From the NCBI GenBank assembly GCA_037043455.1, contig JAWPHD010000003.1, positions 62,001 to 126,000 of the forward strand: a stretch of 64,000 nt of DNA, written 5' to 3'. Position numbers and translations under genes: made by a program. Each line of letters opens with the position of its first letter. Position 1 is the first letter of the stretch. Under the pieces are notes generated by a model. The model was given only the letters and a program-made list of their open reading frames with translations. It was not told where the DNA came from and did not search any database. Below are positions 22,095-33,345 of this stretch, in pieces. The stretch comes from Cyrtodaria siliqua. Its lineage: Eukaryota > Mollusca > Bivalvia > Adapedonta > Hiatellidae.

Positions 22095-22891
22095 AATAAA
22101 TACTGATAAAGGTGATCCTTTGAGAGCGACAAACACAATTAAGAGACTAAAGCAGCGGACTCGGTTTTATTGAGTCTGTTCATGAGAAGTAATGAAAGAA
22201 GCAACACTTCTCACGCCCCCTAGCACCGGCTTAAGCGGTATTCTACTTCAAAGCCACCCAAATTGGGCTCGTTGGTCCCAAAGGACCAGTAAAAAGTAAC
22301 ACTACTGATTCGTAGCACGGGGAGACTTTTTACAGCCGCCACACTGCACTAAACGAACGCTAGTGTGAATGTTAATAAATACTGATAAAGGTGATCCTTT
22401 GAGAGCAACAAACACAATTAAGAGAATAAAGCAACGGACTCGGTTTTATTGAGTCTGTTCATGAGAAGTAATGAAAGAAGCAACACTTCTCACGCCCCCT
22501 AGCACCGGCTTAAGCGGTATTCTACTTCAAAGCCACCCAAATTGGGCTCGTTGGTCCCAAAGGACCAGTAAAATATAACACTACTGATTCGTAGCACGGG
22601 GAGACTTTTTACAGCCGCCACACTGCACTAAACGAACGCTAGTGTGAATGTTAATAAATACTGATAAAGGTGATCCTTTGAGAGCAACAAACACAATTAA
22701 GAGAATAAAGCAGCGGACTCGGTTTTATTGAGTCTGTTCATGAGAAGTAATGAAAGAAGCAACACTTCTCACGCCCCCTAGCACCGGCTTAAGCGGTATT
22801 CTACTTCAAAGCCACCCAAATTGGGCTCGTTGGTCCCAAAGGACCAGTAAAAAATAACACTACTGATTCGAAGCACGGGGAGACTTTTTAC
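22095..22891 (+). repeat. Repeat S1, three head-to-tail 279-bp units
   Basis: Units start at 22095, 22374 and 22653 (AATAAATACTGATAAAGGTG), period exactly 279; the third lacks its last 40 bp. Units are almost identical to one another. Each has three hairpins: AAAGG/CCTTT, GACTC/GAGTC (22158-22176) and TGAGAAGT/ACTTCTCA (22183-22213). The array splits pol between the RT and RNase H domains, so it inserted after the retrotransposon. Confidence 0.92.
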
Positions 22892-23750
22892 AACCCTTCC
22901 TTTTTTTTTAGCAAGTTCTGTCATTGTTTTCGCCTTTTTTGCAAAGTCTTGGATGACACGCCTGTAGTACGACCCCGTCGCGACAAATTGTTTAACCTGT
23001 TTTGCATTTGCTTTTGCCACTCCATGATCTTCGATAAATTTGCTGGGTTTGGTCTGACACCTACCCCTGAGACGACATGCCCTAAAAATGTAACTTCCTC
23101 TTGCAGAAGTTCACACTTCTCTGGTTTAAGCTTAAGACCCGCCGCGCGTATCCTTTCGAGTACCTGTTTTACTCATTCCATATGGTCCTCAAATGTTTTG
23201 CTAAACACGATGACATCGTCAATATATATAAGACAGGTCTCCCATTGTAAACCTTGCAGTGCCAATTCCATGGTACGCTGGAATGTGTTTGCGCTATTGT
23301 TACAACCAAATGGCATTCTTGTCATTTCAAATTGTCCAAATTTGCAGCAGAAAGCACTCTTTGGGATATCTGATTCTTTCAGCTGGATTTGAAAAAAATA
23401 TCCACTTGTCAGGTCGAAGGTACTGAATAGGCACGACCCTGGCACTGCGTCTAAGCAATCTTGGATCCTGGGCATAGGAAATCCATCAGACTTGACTAGG
23501 TCGTTGACGCGTCTATAGTTCACACATGGTCTCAACAACTCCTGATTTTTTTCCGGACTATTGCAGAAGCCCAAGGGGATGTGCTTTTGCCGTATCACTT
23601 GCTTGACTAGGAGGTCCTCTATGGCATTTTTCTCTTCATCGGCATATGCCAGCGGTACACGTCGAGGGCGTTGTTTGGTGGGTGGTGCATCACCTGTATC
23701 GATGGAGTGCTCTGTTAAGTGTGTCACTCCGAGATCTCACTCATCTCTTG
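22892..23750 (-). pseudogene. Ty3 reverse transcriptase, broken
   Basis: From 23727 leftwards: HSIDTGDAPPTKQRPRRVP, RPCVNYRRVNDLVKSDGFPM, FSTFDLTSGYFFQI (motif A Asp), MPFGCNNSANTFQRTME and CLIYIDDVIVFSKTFEDH (YIDD active site), a stop after DHME, then LKLKPEKCELLQEEVTFLGH and, in another frame, VKQFVATGSYYRRVIQDFAK (connection domain). A gag-like frame ends just before it, so protease is deleted. Motifs are those of the Ty3/gypsy superfamily. Confidence 0.9.
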
Positions 23751-23771
23751 AAAATGTGCCTTGGTAGTTAT

Positions 23772-24568
23772 TCAACAGATCAGTCTTATATGACCTTGCT
23801 GTATTCTCCTAAATGATGTGTTATTATCCCTTTCATTCCCAAATTCTTCATCTATCAAAATTCTCAGATGCCCATTCATTTTTCTCTGCCGTCTCTCATA
23901 ATTCTCGCCTTCATATGTATTGTTACTTCTGTCTCCTTCATACGATATCTCTGGGTTCAATTGTCCGGCTTGAAGTTGACTAAAGCTGATATGGCCTTGT
24001 TGTAGTCTCTCACAATTATTTGAGGTTTGATTCATTACCTCGGTAGATCCGTTCTCATGCATGTCCCCTTCACTCTCTCTATCGCTTGTGATTATATGTT
24101 GACGCACTGATCTGCTTTCTGTCCTAATTTCCTGCAGTATATCGACCATACTATCTAGTGCCACCACATTTTTCTTTGCATGTCATTCATAACCTCTGAG
24201 ATTTGTTCAAGTGTTGTCTGCGGTTCTGTATATGGCTTCCGCAACCTGTTGTTAGTGATGTAGTCATGGTCTGCTTCACTGTACATGTCGGCACCCCTGT
24301 ACGGACCGAAACTTGTGCTGCTCTCCTGCTCAGAATCATTCGGGATATGAACCGCTGTCCATCGGATCTCACATTGAGAGTCATCTTGTCTATGTTCTAG
24401 TAATGTGGCACCTTCATCATCTTGTTCCACCTCAACATTAGACATCTGGTCTTCGTTTTTCTCTGAGCCGCCTTTCTTCTTCCCCATGGCTCGATCACTG
24501 GATCTGTATGTTAGTATAATAGATCCCAATTCTGACACCAAGCATATATTACTAGCCGGCGACATCAC
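23772..24568 (-). pseudogene. gag-like ORF of the Ty3-type element
   Basis: Two overlapping minus-strand frames joined by a frameshift near 24160: MGKKKGGSEKNEDQMSN onward to EQISEVMNDMQRKMW, and VDILQEIRTESRSVRQ onward to the stop at 23772. Acidic and Gln/Ser-rich. No CCHC knuckle is visible. Assignment as gag rests on position between 5' LTR and RT. Confidence 0.5.
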
Positions 24569-24660
24569 TTCTCAATAGTATTAGTGATAAATAAATAAGG
24601 TGGATACAAAATTAAAACTAAGCAGGTTGGTTGAATAGTGAACAAGATCATGGCTGTTTA

Positions 24661-25498
24661 TGACTCTTTAATTTGTTTACAATGCTTTTTTTTACAATAG
24701 TATTTAAAACATGAACCAGTAACACATATAAATGAAATGAATATACATTAGGGTCCACTATTAGTGATCTAAAGAATATCAAGTTCAACAACAATTTATG
24801 GTATAATAACTATGTGTGAATAAGTAATCTATTTAAGATAATAAGGCTTTACCCAAAGAGAAAATTCAAGGAGTCCCAGATAAAAATCTGTGGGGATTAC
24901 ACAACTAACAACAATGGAACCCCGCAACATTAGTATTGGGAAAATTCCCACATAAAAGTCGGAAACGTTGTCCCGAAAAATGCGGGGCACTTGCACCTTC
25001 CTTTACAGTTACAAATAATCAAGATACTCATTAACTTTAACAAGATAGAAATAATGATTTCTAAATTAAATTATGTAAAGTAACATCATAGATTGATAGC
25101 ATAAACATTAATTTACAATACTGAAACCTTTGAATCAGAGCAGTCTACATATTCAGGGTAGATATTAACTCTTTTCTTAAGCAGAGATCGTTTTTCCAAA
25201 GTTGGCAGATGACATGTATCTAGGCAACAGCATCCCATGGTGCAATGCAACAACAAAAACAATGGCTGTTAAAACAATGACAGGTGCTCTTATAAAAGTG
25301 AAAAGTCGATCAAAACTAATTTATATTGCCTATGGCATTAGATGATGAGTATCTAAATCAGATAATCATTTATATTTTGAACTAGTAACAACAACGTTTT
25401 AAATATCTAAGGTTACGCTGGCTGCTAAAAGTTAAATAAAAGTTTTAGTGACCTCTCAGAATGTAAACATTCAAAGACTTGAAAACCCGATCATAACA
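24661..25498 (-). repeat. 5' LTR of the Ty3-type element
   Basis: 838 bp, partner of 17418-18396. Many point and indel differences between the LTRs show an old insertion. Confidence 0.88.
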
Positions 25499-25558
25499 AT
25501 ACTGTTAGTGATGTGTGCATGATGACAAGACGGTTGGACCCACTTTTATGTTAATATA

Positions 25559-25818
25559 ATTGGCCTTGAAATTGATTCTGAGAAAACGGTACTCCGTATT
25601 CCCAATGTAAAAATTGGTTTTTAAAACTTATTTTTGGAAAAAAAAAGGTCACTCTCAAGTTTCTACGGTCTCTTGCTGGATCACTCACTTTTTGCGCACA
25701 TGCAATATCAGCAGCTCGTGCATTTTGTATGCGTTTTCATGACACAATGTCCCTAGCAGGAAAACCACATGACTTCGTTATAGTGTTAAAACCAATGAAG
25801 GAAGAGGTAAGCATGTAG
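25559..25818 (+). pseudogene. DIRS-like retroelement RT/RNase H fragment
   Basis: Two frames: IGLEIDSEKTVLRIPNVKIG, then after a stop KKKVTLKFLRSLAGSLTFCA, HAISAARAFCMRFHD and KPHDFVIVLKPMKEE. The block with KVTLxxLxSLxGxLxFxCxA, RAFCxRxxD and a Met-Lys-Glu end is typical of tyrosine-recombinase (DIRS-like) retroelements in invertebrates, from memory. Only about 85 residues remain. Confidence 0.65.
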
Positions 25819-26019
25819 TCAACTTTTCTCATGTCTCATTTAAATGTTGCATTATATCTGAGAATCCCCTTTAATAATTCAATGAGACATCAACACATTC
25901 ACGTTTATATGAAGAACTCAGAAACAAGTGCCATTATTTGCCTTTCAAATTAGTTTCCCAATAAAAAGACATAGCAGAGAAAGTCGCCGGCTGGTGTTTC
26001 TTCTTGCTTCAGCCTTTCT

Positions 26020-26650
26020 TCTATTTGAGATGTTTTTGTGCTCTCTATTTCAAGCGATTTTTTTTGTCCGTTCTCTAAGTCTTTTTTTTATTGGTAATGA
26101 CCAGACATCTGCGTCAGCAATTCCCATATTTGAGTTGTTTTTTGTCTTCTCTATTTGCAGTAATTTTGATTTCAATAGAGAGATCGTTGCTTTAGCCATT
26201 CCTTTAATTGAGGTGTTATTTGTGCTCTGTTTGAAGCAGTCCCTATTTGTTTTTTTTATGTGCGTTCTCTATTTGAGGCGTTTTTTATTTCTCATGGCAA
26301 GCATTTGCGTCAACCATTCCTATATTTGAGGTGCTTTTGGTGTTCTCTATTTGAGGTATGTTTGATTTTAATGGCTAGAAATTTGCCTATGGCATACTTC
26401 TATTTGAGGTGTTATTTGTGTTCTCTATTTGAGGCAGTCTCTATTTGGGTGTTTTTATGTGCGTTTTTTATTTGGTGCATTTTTTATTCTTAATCGCGAG
26501 ACATTTGCGACAGTCATTACACTTTTTGAGCTGTGTCTTGGTATTTTCTATTTGAAGCAGTCTCTATTTGAGACGTTTGAATGTGCGTTGTTTATTTGAA
26601 GAGTTTTTTTTATCGGTTTTTGCCACGCATCATATTTGAATATCTTTATT
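26020..26650 (+). repeat. Degenerate CTATTTGAGG higher-order repeat
   Basis: CTATTTGAGGNGTTNTTTNTG motifs spaced 35-50 bp, grouped into units of roughly 165 bp (compare GTGCGTTCTCTATTTGAGGC at 26262 and GTGCGTTTTTTATTTGGTGC at 26459). Open frames here are T-rich artefacts. 26660-27180 shows no supported feature except a short frame at 26692-26877 with no recognised family. Confidence 0.65.
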
Positions 26651-27187
26651 TGAAGCGTGTTTTTGTTTTTACTTTTTAAAATGCTTCCCCCATGTATGGC
26701 AGTGTCACGCAATGTTTTTTGTTTAAGGATTTCTTGAAGGATTATGTCCCTAAGAAAGATTCAAAGTTGGATATCTCAAACATTTCTGAATATTTTTACA
26801 TGAAACTTCCAGTCACACCTCATCTCAATTATTCTAGTAAGAAACATAAACATGATTTCAAAACTGAACTAATGTAAATAAAGAGGTTTTAATTGGGCAC
26901 TTCAAAGTGAATCCAACAGGAATTAGAACTCAACAGTAAAAATCTAATTTTATAATAAAAGTTGCAATATCATTAGCTAGCTGGTGTTATCAATTAAAAT
27001 CTCAAATAATACTGTCAAAGTTGTTTTTAAAGAAACAAAATCATGATCAATGCAGAAATTAAATGCATACATATGCTATTTACATACCTGGTCATGGTAT
27101 TTGGCTGGTCACTATCTATACACATTCTATTTATAGATTATGCTACTCACAATATTTGATTTCAAGACAGATGATTTAAACAAAAGT

Positions 27188-27316
27188 AGCATACAAGTCT
27201 GTGCTAGGTGACGTGAGAGGTGTTACAAGTCTGTGCTAGATGACGTGAGAGGTGTTACAAGTCTGTGCTAGGTGACGTGAGAGGTGTTACACGTCGGTGC
27301 TAGGTGCCGTGGGAGG
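27188..27316 (+). repeat. 32-bp tandem repeat derived from S1
   Basis: Four units of ACAAGTCTGTGCTAGGTGAC plus GTGAGAGGTGTT. The unit corresponds to the minus-strand S1 segment GGTGCTAGCAGGCGTGAGAG, GTGTTGC (see 48534-48560), so a part of S1 was amplified. A near-palindrome CTCGAGCTTAAGCTCTCGGG follows at 27352. Confidence 0.75.
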
Positions 27317-27777
27317 TGTTACACCCATATGTGTTCGACCCATATCAACCCTCGAGCTTAAGCTCTCGGGCTGATAGGGCGTCTCAGGCCTGATATAGGG
27401 TGTGATATGAAAATACCCATTTATTATTCTCGATTATTTCTGCATTAACTCGTCTGTCTAGATTTCTACACAGTATATTCCAGGTGAAAGCAATGTAATG
27501 TAAATGTGTCATTGGACCCCACACCATGCCGCTTCCGTTCTCACTCGGTATTTTGCCTCTCCGGTTACAGGCATTTTCCTCTCCAGTTACAGTACCTTTT
27601 GCAAATTAGCTTATTGCAAATATTGTTTTCTTCGTCTCATTCTTCTCAAATATTTTCAATTTCTGATTTGGTTATATCCTCCCCTTTTCTCCTTTTATTG
27701 TCACATATAACAAAACATCTACGTGTGTATGTCAATTGCGTGATTGTATGCCATGTTACACAGTAAACTACTCGATG

Positions 27778-27860
27778 AGGGGTTGGGGTGGGGGAGGGGG
27801 GTGGGGGAGGTGGGGGTGGGGGAGGGGGGGAGGTGGGGGTGGGGGAGGGGGGGCGGGGTG
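27778..27860 (+). repeat. G-rich tract, quadruplex-prone
   Basis: Over 80 bases of GGGG/GGGGG runs separated by single A, T or GT. Many possible G4 tetrads; the complement is an extreme C-rich strand. Strong strand asymmetry in an AT-rich region. Confidence 0.95.
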
Positions 27861-28269
27861 AAAAAACGCGGGGTGTGCAGGTGCATTGGTAGTTTGCGGA
27901 CGAACGGCAAAACACATTCTGAACCCTTCGTCAGATTATTTTGGTAGGGGCGCCCTGCACCATCCATGTCCCTACGCTTATGATAATCAACTCACAAGTA
28001 ATAACTTTGGATATCACCATCGCTGTGTCATATCACGCATATGTAAATGTGTGATAATCGAGAACACTCCAGGATAGAGATCAGTCACAAGGAGATCCTC
28101 GTATAGTAGCAGACGAAGCTAAGGTTGGTCTTGACTAATTATATTACATTATTAATTTACTCTCTGTTGTCATTTATACAAAACAAGCATACGCACTATA
28201 AAACTGTTACGTAATTTGAGTGCAATATTTATTTTATTAGTGTAAACATACTTTACATCGATTACACCA

Positions 28270-28428
28270 ACAGCTCTATGAGGCTGTTTTAATCACTCTG
28301 GATACAAAGCAAACGCAGATAAAGTGTTTGGCTCAGGGACACACAACATATGGGCATGGCGGGGGTCGCACCCACGACTGTACGGACCTGGGCCCAACGC
28401 TCTATCTCTAGGCCACAGCGCTCCACTT
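28270..28428 (-). repeat. tRNA-derived SINE
   Basis: On the minus strand: GTGGCCTAGAGATAGAGCGT (A-box-like) and GTCGTGGGTGCGACCCC (B-box-like, stem closes), followed by about 90 bases of tail. The tRNA-like part is about 75 nt. 28430-28990 and 28080-28270 show nothing I can name. Confidence 0.6.
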
Positions 28429-29011
28429 TGAGATTTAAGTTACATGTATCATAATTAACATAACGCTAGTACTTAGGTATCTCCGCCCTACTGTTGATGT
28501 CATGTTATATTGACAATAGCTTTTATTATAATACAGAGTGCTATTGTATCGTATTGGTTTGATTGATTAAAATGGATAATTGATTTACAACTGGCGTCAG
28601 ATTAATTGAGGTGCCGTGTTAAGGGATATGACGTGATATATATGTTAAATATGTCCGTACATTCTTTACGCTGTGACGTCGTCATATGTTGTATATGTAC
28701 AGTATAGTACATTGTTGCAATGTTAGATAAGTAAAGTAAGTATATTAATTTATTATAGTGACAGGCGCATGCGTCCGACCTTGTTCACTTATATGTCGAC
28801 TGCTAATAACACGCAATTTATGTACAGTCATGAGGTTAATGATAATATGGTTAAAGATAACTGTAACTATACCAAACTGATATCACGACGGCTGATTTAA
28901 GCAGGTGGTTTATAAAAAAACAAGTTTGATGTATCGTAAGTGACGCTCTAGGTTATCGCGCAAAAGAGCTGTAACCATACTGATACGTACGAATAAAGAC
29001 AATACATTATG

Positions 29012-29150
29012 GTAAGGAAGATATTTTAGAAAACACAGACAAGGGAATGAAGAAGCTGACTCAGTTTTATTGAATATGTTCAAGATTGGTAATGTGAGAA
29101 GCAAAACCTAGTACCGTCTTAAGCGGTAAAATAACACTACTGATTCGCTC
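29012..29150 (+). repeat. Repeat S1, diverged partial copy
   Basis: AAGCTGACTCAGTTTTATTG, AATATGTTCAAGATTGGTAA, CCTAGTACCGTCTTAAGCGG, TAAAATAACACTACTGATTC: S1 in order but with a deletion and hairpin mismatches. Confidence 0.6.
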
Positions 29151-29389
29151 TTCCGTAAACATATTCTGTACATTTAATAATAAACTTGTGCCGTATAAAT
29201 CACAATCAAGTAAATAATGTATTTCATCCTCAACATTATATTTGGTACAGAATTGACGAAGTTTTATTTCCGGCAGTTTTACCTATGTACATGTATCGAC
29301 ATGTCTCTTTTAAGTGGTAAAAAGCCACAAAGGAACCAATCTCATTAAAATCAGACCCTTTATCACGCTACAATAGTCTACACTACTAA

Positions 29390-30656
29390 GGATCTGACAA
29401 CGCTGCATTGGAGGTCACGTCAGATTGATCTTACGATTAGCCAATCATATTCAGCCTTCAAAATCGTTCGGTATAGACTGCTTCAATGGGCATGTCGCGT
29501 TTCAGTCAGACGCTATGGAGCGGTCTACGCTTGGTATTGAAAGAGACAATGTCCGTAACTTTTAGCTTATAAACCCGTTTTAATATTTTACAATCTAGAA
29601 ATTCTTTTTTTTATAGTTTTAACTGAGTGTATATTTAATTTGAATTTGACATGCATTTTCTGAACAGTTACTGTTAATCAGTTCATGTGTGGTCTAACCT
29701 GATGTGATAAATGCTTTTTTAGCTTTATTTATCTTGCGTTGATAAGGTGGACTAAATTGTCCCCAGGTGCTTATTTACAAAATTCGTAGCCTGTCCATGC
29801 ACACACTTTAAACTAATATGTGTACCATGGTTATGATTCACATGCGGGTGATTAACAATGACTGTTCAGCTTTTAGCATATTATATATAATGTTTGTATA
29901 GGCTGAAACATTTTATTCTATGATATATATATTTTGTGATAGTAATAAAACCTTCGTGGTTGGTTCTTTTTGGTTATTGCTTCAGCTATTTGTGAGTCTG
30001 ATGACACGGCTGGTGCAATAGTCCAGAACCAAATTTGTTATATTATGTTATTGTTGTAAATGAAATTAATTTTCATATAGTCTCTTATAATTCTTTTAGA
30101 ATGGCATAGTTAAAATCATATGTAATGTTTTATTGTATATAAAACCTAAAACCTATAAAACACACACAAAGGAAAACAAAAAGGTACCGCTTCGTAGGGT
30201 TGAACTCTATCCCACAGTTAAATTACACTCGCGGATAATACTAATTGTCTACCTCGCTACCGACTGCGCTTCTGGGCCGAATGTATTGATACGTACTATA
30301 TAGAAAACATAAATGTTGCAATTTAATAATCTCGGTAAAATAATGTTCTGAATGTTTTCAAAATAATTGACTATGATTTTCTTTGTATTCTTGATGTAAA
30401 ACATGCCATTTAGTGCACTTCTTTGAATTTATCGTGCAATCCACAGCATTAACACACGGCGACTTTATCTTGTTCGCATATATGTGTTTTATGTGGATTT
30501 TCGTGTGTTCAGTTCACTCGCACATGATCTGAATTGCATATAAAACGCGCGATTTCATTGGTTAAATTTAGTTAATCGTCTGAAGAATATTGGTTAGATG
30601 AAAGGTCGAACTGACGTGACCTCCAAGGCAGAGTTGTCAGATCCTATAGCACAATA
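29390..30656. mobile_element. 1.27-kb element with ~45-bp terminal inverted repeats
   Basis: AGGATCTGACAACGCTGCAT then TGGAGGTCACGTCAG at 29390 matches the complement of CTGACGTGACCTCCAAGGCA, GAGTTGTCAGATCCT ending at 30656; pairing then weakens but AGCCAATCATATTC / GAATATTGGTT continues. The interior has no coding frame. Compatible with a non-autonomous DNA transposon. Confidence 0.6.
30200..30292 (-). repeat. tRNA-like SINE fragment
   Basis: Minus strand: CCAGAAGCGCAGTCGGTAGC, GAGGTAGACAATTAG and B-box-like GAGTTCAACCCTACG. Head-only, within the inverted-repeat element. Confidence 0.45.
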
Positions 30657-31009
30657 CCCATAGAAAAATCATGCTTAAGAGTCACACATGTCTTTCGTTA
30701 GAGTACTGTTTGTACTTCACGTGATCATTTGTCTGCATACAGTACTAATTCACAACTAATTATATGGCATGAGGTAGGTCAATTGTAGTTTTTGTTTCGA
30801 AATGTTGTGAGATTCCTAAATAATCATGAATTGCCTAATTCCAATTAACCATGTAAACTAGAATCAAAATAAAACACTGGTAAGGCTGTTATCGCTCATA
30901 GAGGTAGGTCTGTTCCAGAATCCCCATGTAACCAAATGAGCTAACGCCGGTGCGTATCTATGGAACCAATGAAGTAAGAACACCAAGGCTCGATGTTGAA
31001 CGTTATCTA

Positions 31010-31085
31010 AAAATAAGTATAAAAGTCGAACAGGAAATGCAGCTTTCACAGAACACAGTAAACCAAAAACACGCAAAACGAAAAA
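31010..31085 (-). repeat. Repeat F2, short 3' end
   Basis: AGTATAAAAGTCGAACAGGA, AATGCAGCTTTCACAGAACA, CCAAAAACACGCAAAACG. Essentially the same fragment as 41690-41750. 30660-31010 and 31090-31440 hold nothing I can name. Confidence 0.6.
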
Positions 31086-31442
31086 CATGAACTAAGTTTT
31101 GATATTCTCCCACACTGATGCGCTATAATCCACAATTGGTACTACACGATTTAAAGAGTTATTCGTATATATTGAAGCCGAGGCATTCGATGGTGTATTT
31201 TGTTGATGATGATGCCGAGTGCGCTGCCAGTTGCTTCAGATAATTCGTCGCAGATTTGTGTAAATCCGTTATTGTTGTGGAAATCAAGATCTCACTACAC
31301 AGTACATTTTTACTATGTTGGCCTGTATAAAGAAAGGTTACAGGGCCCTTCCGACAAGGAATTTTCCAAGCTAAAAGTTACTTTACTTTATGTAACCAAG
31401 TCGTTTGCCCACACAAAACTGTTCAAAATCTGGTACGTTGAT

Positions 31443-31682
31443 CATTTTTTTTTAAAATTTGAGTGGTGTCCTGCAATGCACTGTTTTGGGCTTTAACTCC
31501 AGAGTTTGGATCAGAGTTCCTACTCTTATTCAACATCTATAAAACTGCCATAATTTGGTGGCAGTGTCATCTAATATCTGCACATCCTATTTCAGACTCT
31601 GTTATCTCACCTGCAACAACAATAAACATATCTGTCAGCAATTATTAAAAAACTTAAAACCGAAGAACATACTACTACTTTT
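31443..31682 (+). repeat. 240-bp dispersed repeat, copy 1
   Basis: Matches 35309-35542 nearly throughout (TTTGAGTGGTGTCCTNCAAT, CAGAGTTTGGATCAGA, TTTCAGACTCTGTT, CCTGCAACAACAATAAACAT, AAACCGAAGAACA). Copy 2 runs directly into a Penelope-like fragment. 31690-32470 shows no supported feature. Confidence 0.8.
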
Positions 31683-32479
31683 TAAGGCGTAGGAATTGTC
31701 TACCGTGGGTTTCAAGGGAGCTAACTGTGTAGTGAGACCTATAAGGCCACACTACTTGTTTGTTACTGAAATGCATGCATTTCGACTTGTCTTGGTTTAT
31801 GAACATTTTCCAGCCTTAACACCAATATTGCAACCTACTTAACATGTGTCACCATGGTCTTATTGGGGTAAACTCAACAACACCAATCAATGATTTAGAG
31901 TTCTTTATATATGGGCAATGTAAAACCTGCAATAGATACAAACATCACATTTAACAAACAATTACAACATGAATGACATTGCAAACATTACAGAAATACA
32001 TTATCTACAAACGCGACAATTTCACTATTATACCAAACAAGCAGGAACTCACCAGACAAATCCATATGGTTATCATTAATCCGAGTACAAGACGTCGAAC
32101 TTGTACATTTTTTAAAAATATAATTGTACAACTTTGCATCGTTATTATTGATAAGCAAATTGTATACAATTATATTTCTGTAAAAAAATCGAAACATTTC
32201 TATAAACAAATATATAAATGCTGTATTTACACCAATTTAATTTTCTTTACGATTCTGTGCAAGTTATTCACACTACCATATACACTGAATGATCCGTAAC
32301 ATTACTAACACTGGATAGAAGCTCTTTTAAAGCACTTTAAATAATTTATATATGTATATGAGCTGCCCTATGGACCCAAACTGACTTTCCCGGGTTTTCT
32401 CACTGAAATAAAAATTGGTTGCTGATCCCTAGAAGAACGGAGATCAGATGCACGTTTGTGCCTATTCTATAAGATTTTA

Positions 32480-32790
32480 TGTTTGTATATGGCCTCGGAT
32501 ACTACAGCAGCATTCCTCGATCTTCATCTCTCGAATGGTTACGTATTTTATTCCCAAATCCATGATAAGAGAGATGACTTTAGCTTTGACATCGTTAACT
32601 ATCCACATTATTTTGGGTCGTACCTCATGCTACATCATACGGGACTTACATCTCCAAGTTCATTCGTTTTACTACGACATGTAACGACGTTAAGTTATCT
32701 TCAGCAAGGTTTTCATTATCATAAACTACGTAGATCTTTTTCGAAGTTATATCGCTGCAACGTTCATAATACAAGGGCTAATTTATAGCG
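32480..32790 (+). pseudogene. Penelope-like RT fragment
   Basis: ASDTTAAFLDLHLSNGYVFY, IHDKRDDFSFDIVNYPHYF, then GFHYHKLRRSFSKLYRCN. Same block order as 1900-2240, with a deletion between IVNY and the YHKLRRSF block. Confidence 0.65.
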
Positions 32791-33149
32791 GATTCATTTA
32801 CAAAATATAACTTACCTCTTTTATAATAGTCCAAAATTACAATTATTTATTTATGCATGAAAAATCACATCTACATTGAACAGTGTCTGTTTCGAAAAGA
32901 CAATTCTAGAATAGTTCAGTGAGGTACACTGGTGATCCTTAGACATAATTCCTACTGAACCAGCGTAGGCCCGTGATTAAAATGTATACATGCAGACTCA
33001 TCCCGACCTAAACCGATCAATCTTGCACATTCTTTAAATACTTCTGGATTGAGTACATTAACGTATACAAATGTTGTAATTAAAATACGTTGAACATGTT
33101 TTAAAGTATGAGTCCAAAACAAGCGTCTTATAATGTATGGCCATTTATT

Positions 33150-33345
33150 TGTTTAAACGAACTTCCGACAATGTAGAATATTACACCAGGATGATGTGTA
33201 GACTTATGTCATATGAGTTCATGTCATTAACAAAATTGACTGACAACCATGTTATGAACATGTACGCCTTTGTCAGACGTGCACATATATATATTAACCT
33301 GTTCATATGAACTATACCTATGGCGTATTATATATATATCAGGGT
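33150..33345 (+). repeat. 425-bp tandem repeat, left remnant
   Basis: ACTTCCGACAATGTAGAATA, CAGGATGATGTGTAGACTTA, TTATGAACATGTACGCCTTT and CCTGTTCATATGAACT align to the array at 34420-35300. The LINE at 33346 separates them. 32800-33150 shows only AT-rich sequence. Confidence 0.75.

Larger units (their letters stand above)
17418..25498 (-). mobile_element. Ty3-type LTR retrotransposon, decayed and nested
   Basis: Bounded by direct repeats 17418-18396 (3' LTR) and 24661-25498 (5' LTR), both starting TGACTCTTTAAT and ending GATCATAACA on the plus strand, i.e. TGTTATGATC...A on the minus. A polypurine tract adjoins the 3' LTR. In minus-strand order: gag-like frames, reverse transcriptase, RNase H, integrase C terminus, then an extra ORF region. 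Protease and most of integrase are missing, frameshifts are frequent, S1 (22095-22891) and F2 (21385-21605) have inserted. I could not find a clear target duplication, so the outer few bases may be off. Confidence 0.85.

Noticed and set aside
22095..22891. Hammerhead ribozyme in S1
   Set aside because: CTGATAA with a short stem resembles part of the core, but the required CUGANGA and GAAA are absent in every copy; only structure covariation is claimed.
22095..22891. CRISPR-like array
   Set aside because: Units are contiguous 279-bp tandem repeats without spacers in a eukaryotic genome.
25928..26493. Hydrophobic Phe/Leu-rich frames
   Set aside because: T-rich degenerate repeat; repeated CTATTTGAGG motif, no family resemblance.
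26692..26877. 61-residue frame MYGSVTQCFLFKDFLKDY
   Set aside because: No recognised motif, no splice support; kept only as a note.
27504..27966. Proline-rich frames opposite the G-rich tract
   Set aside because: Low-complexity artefact of poly-C runs.
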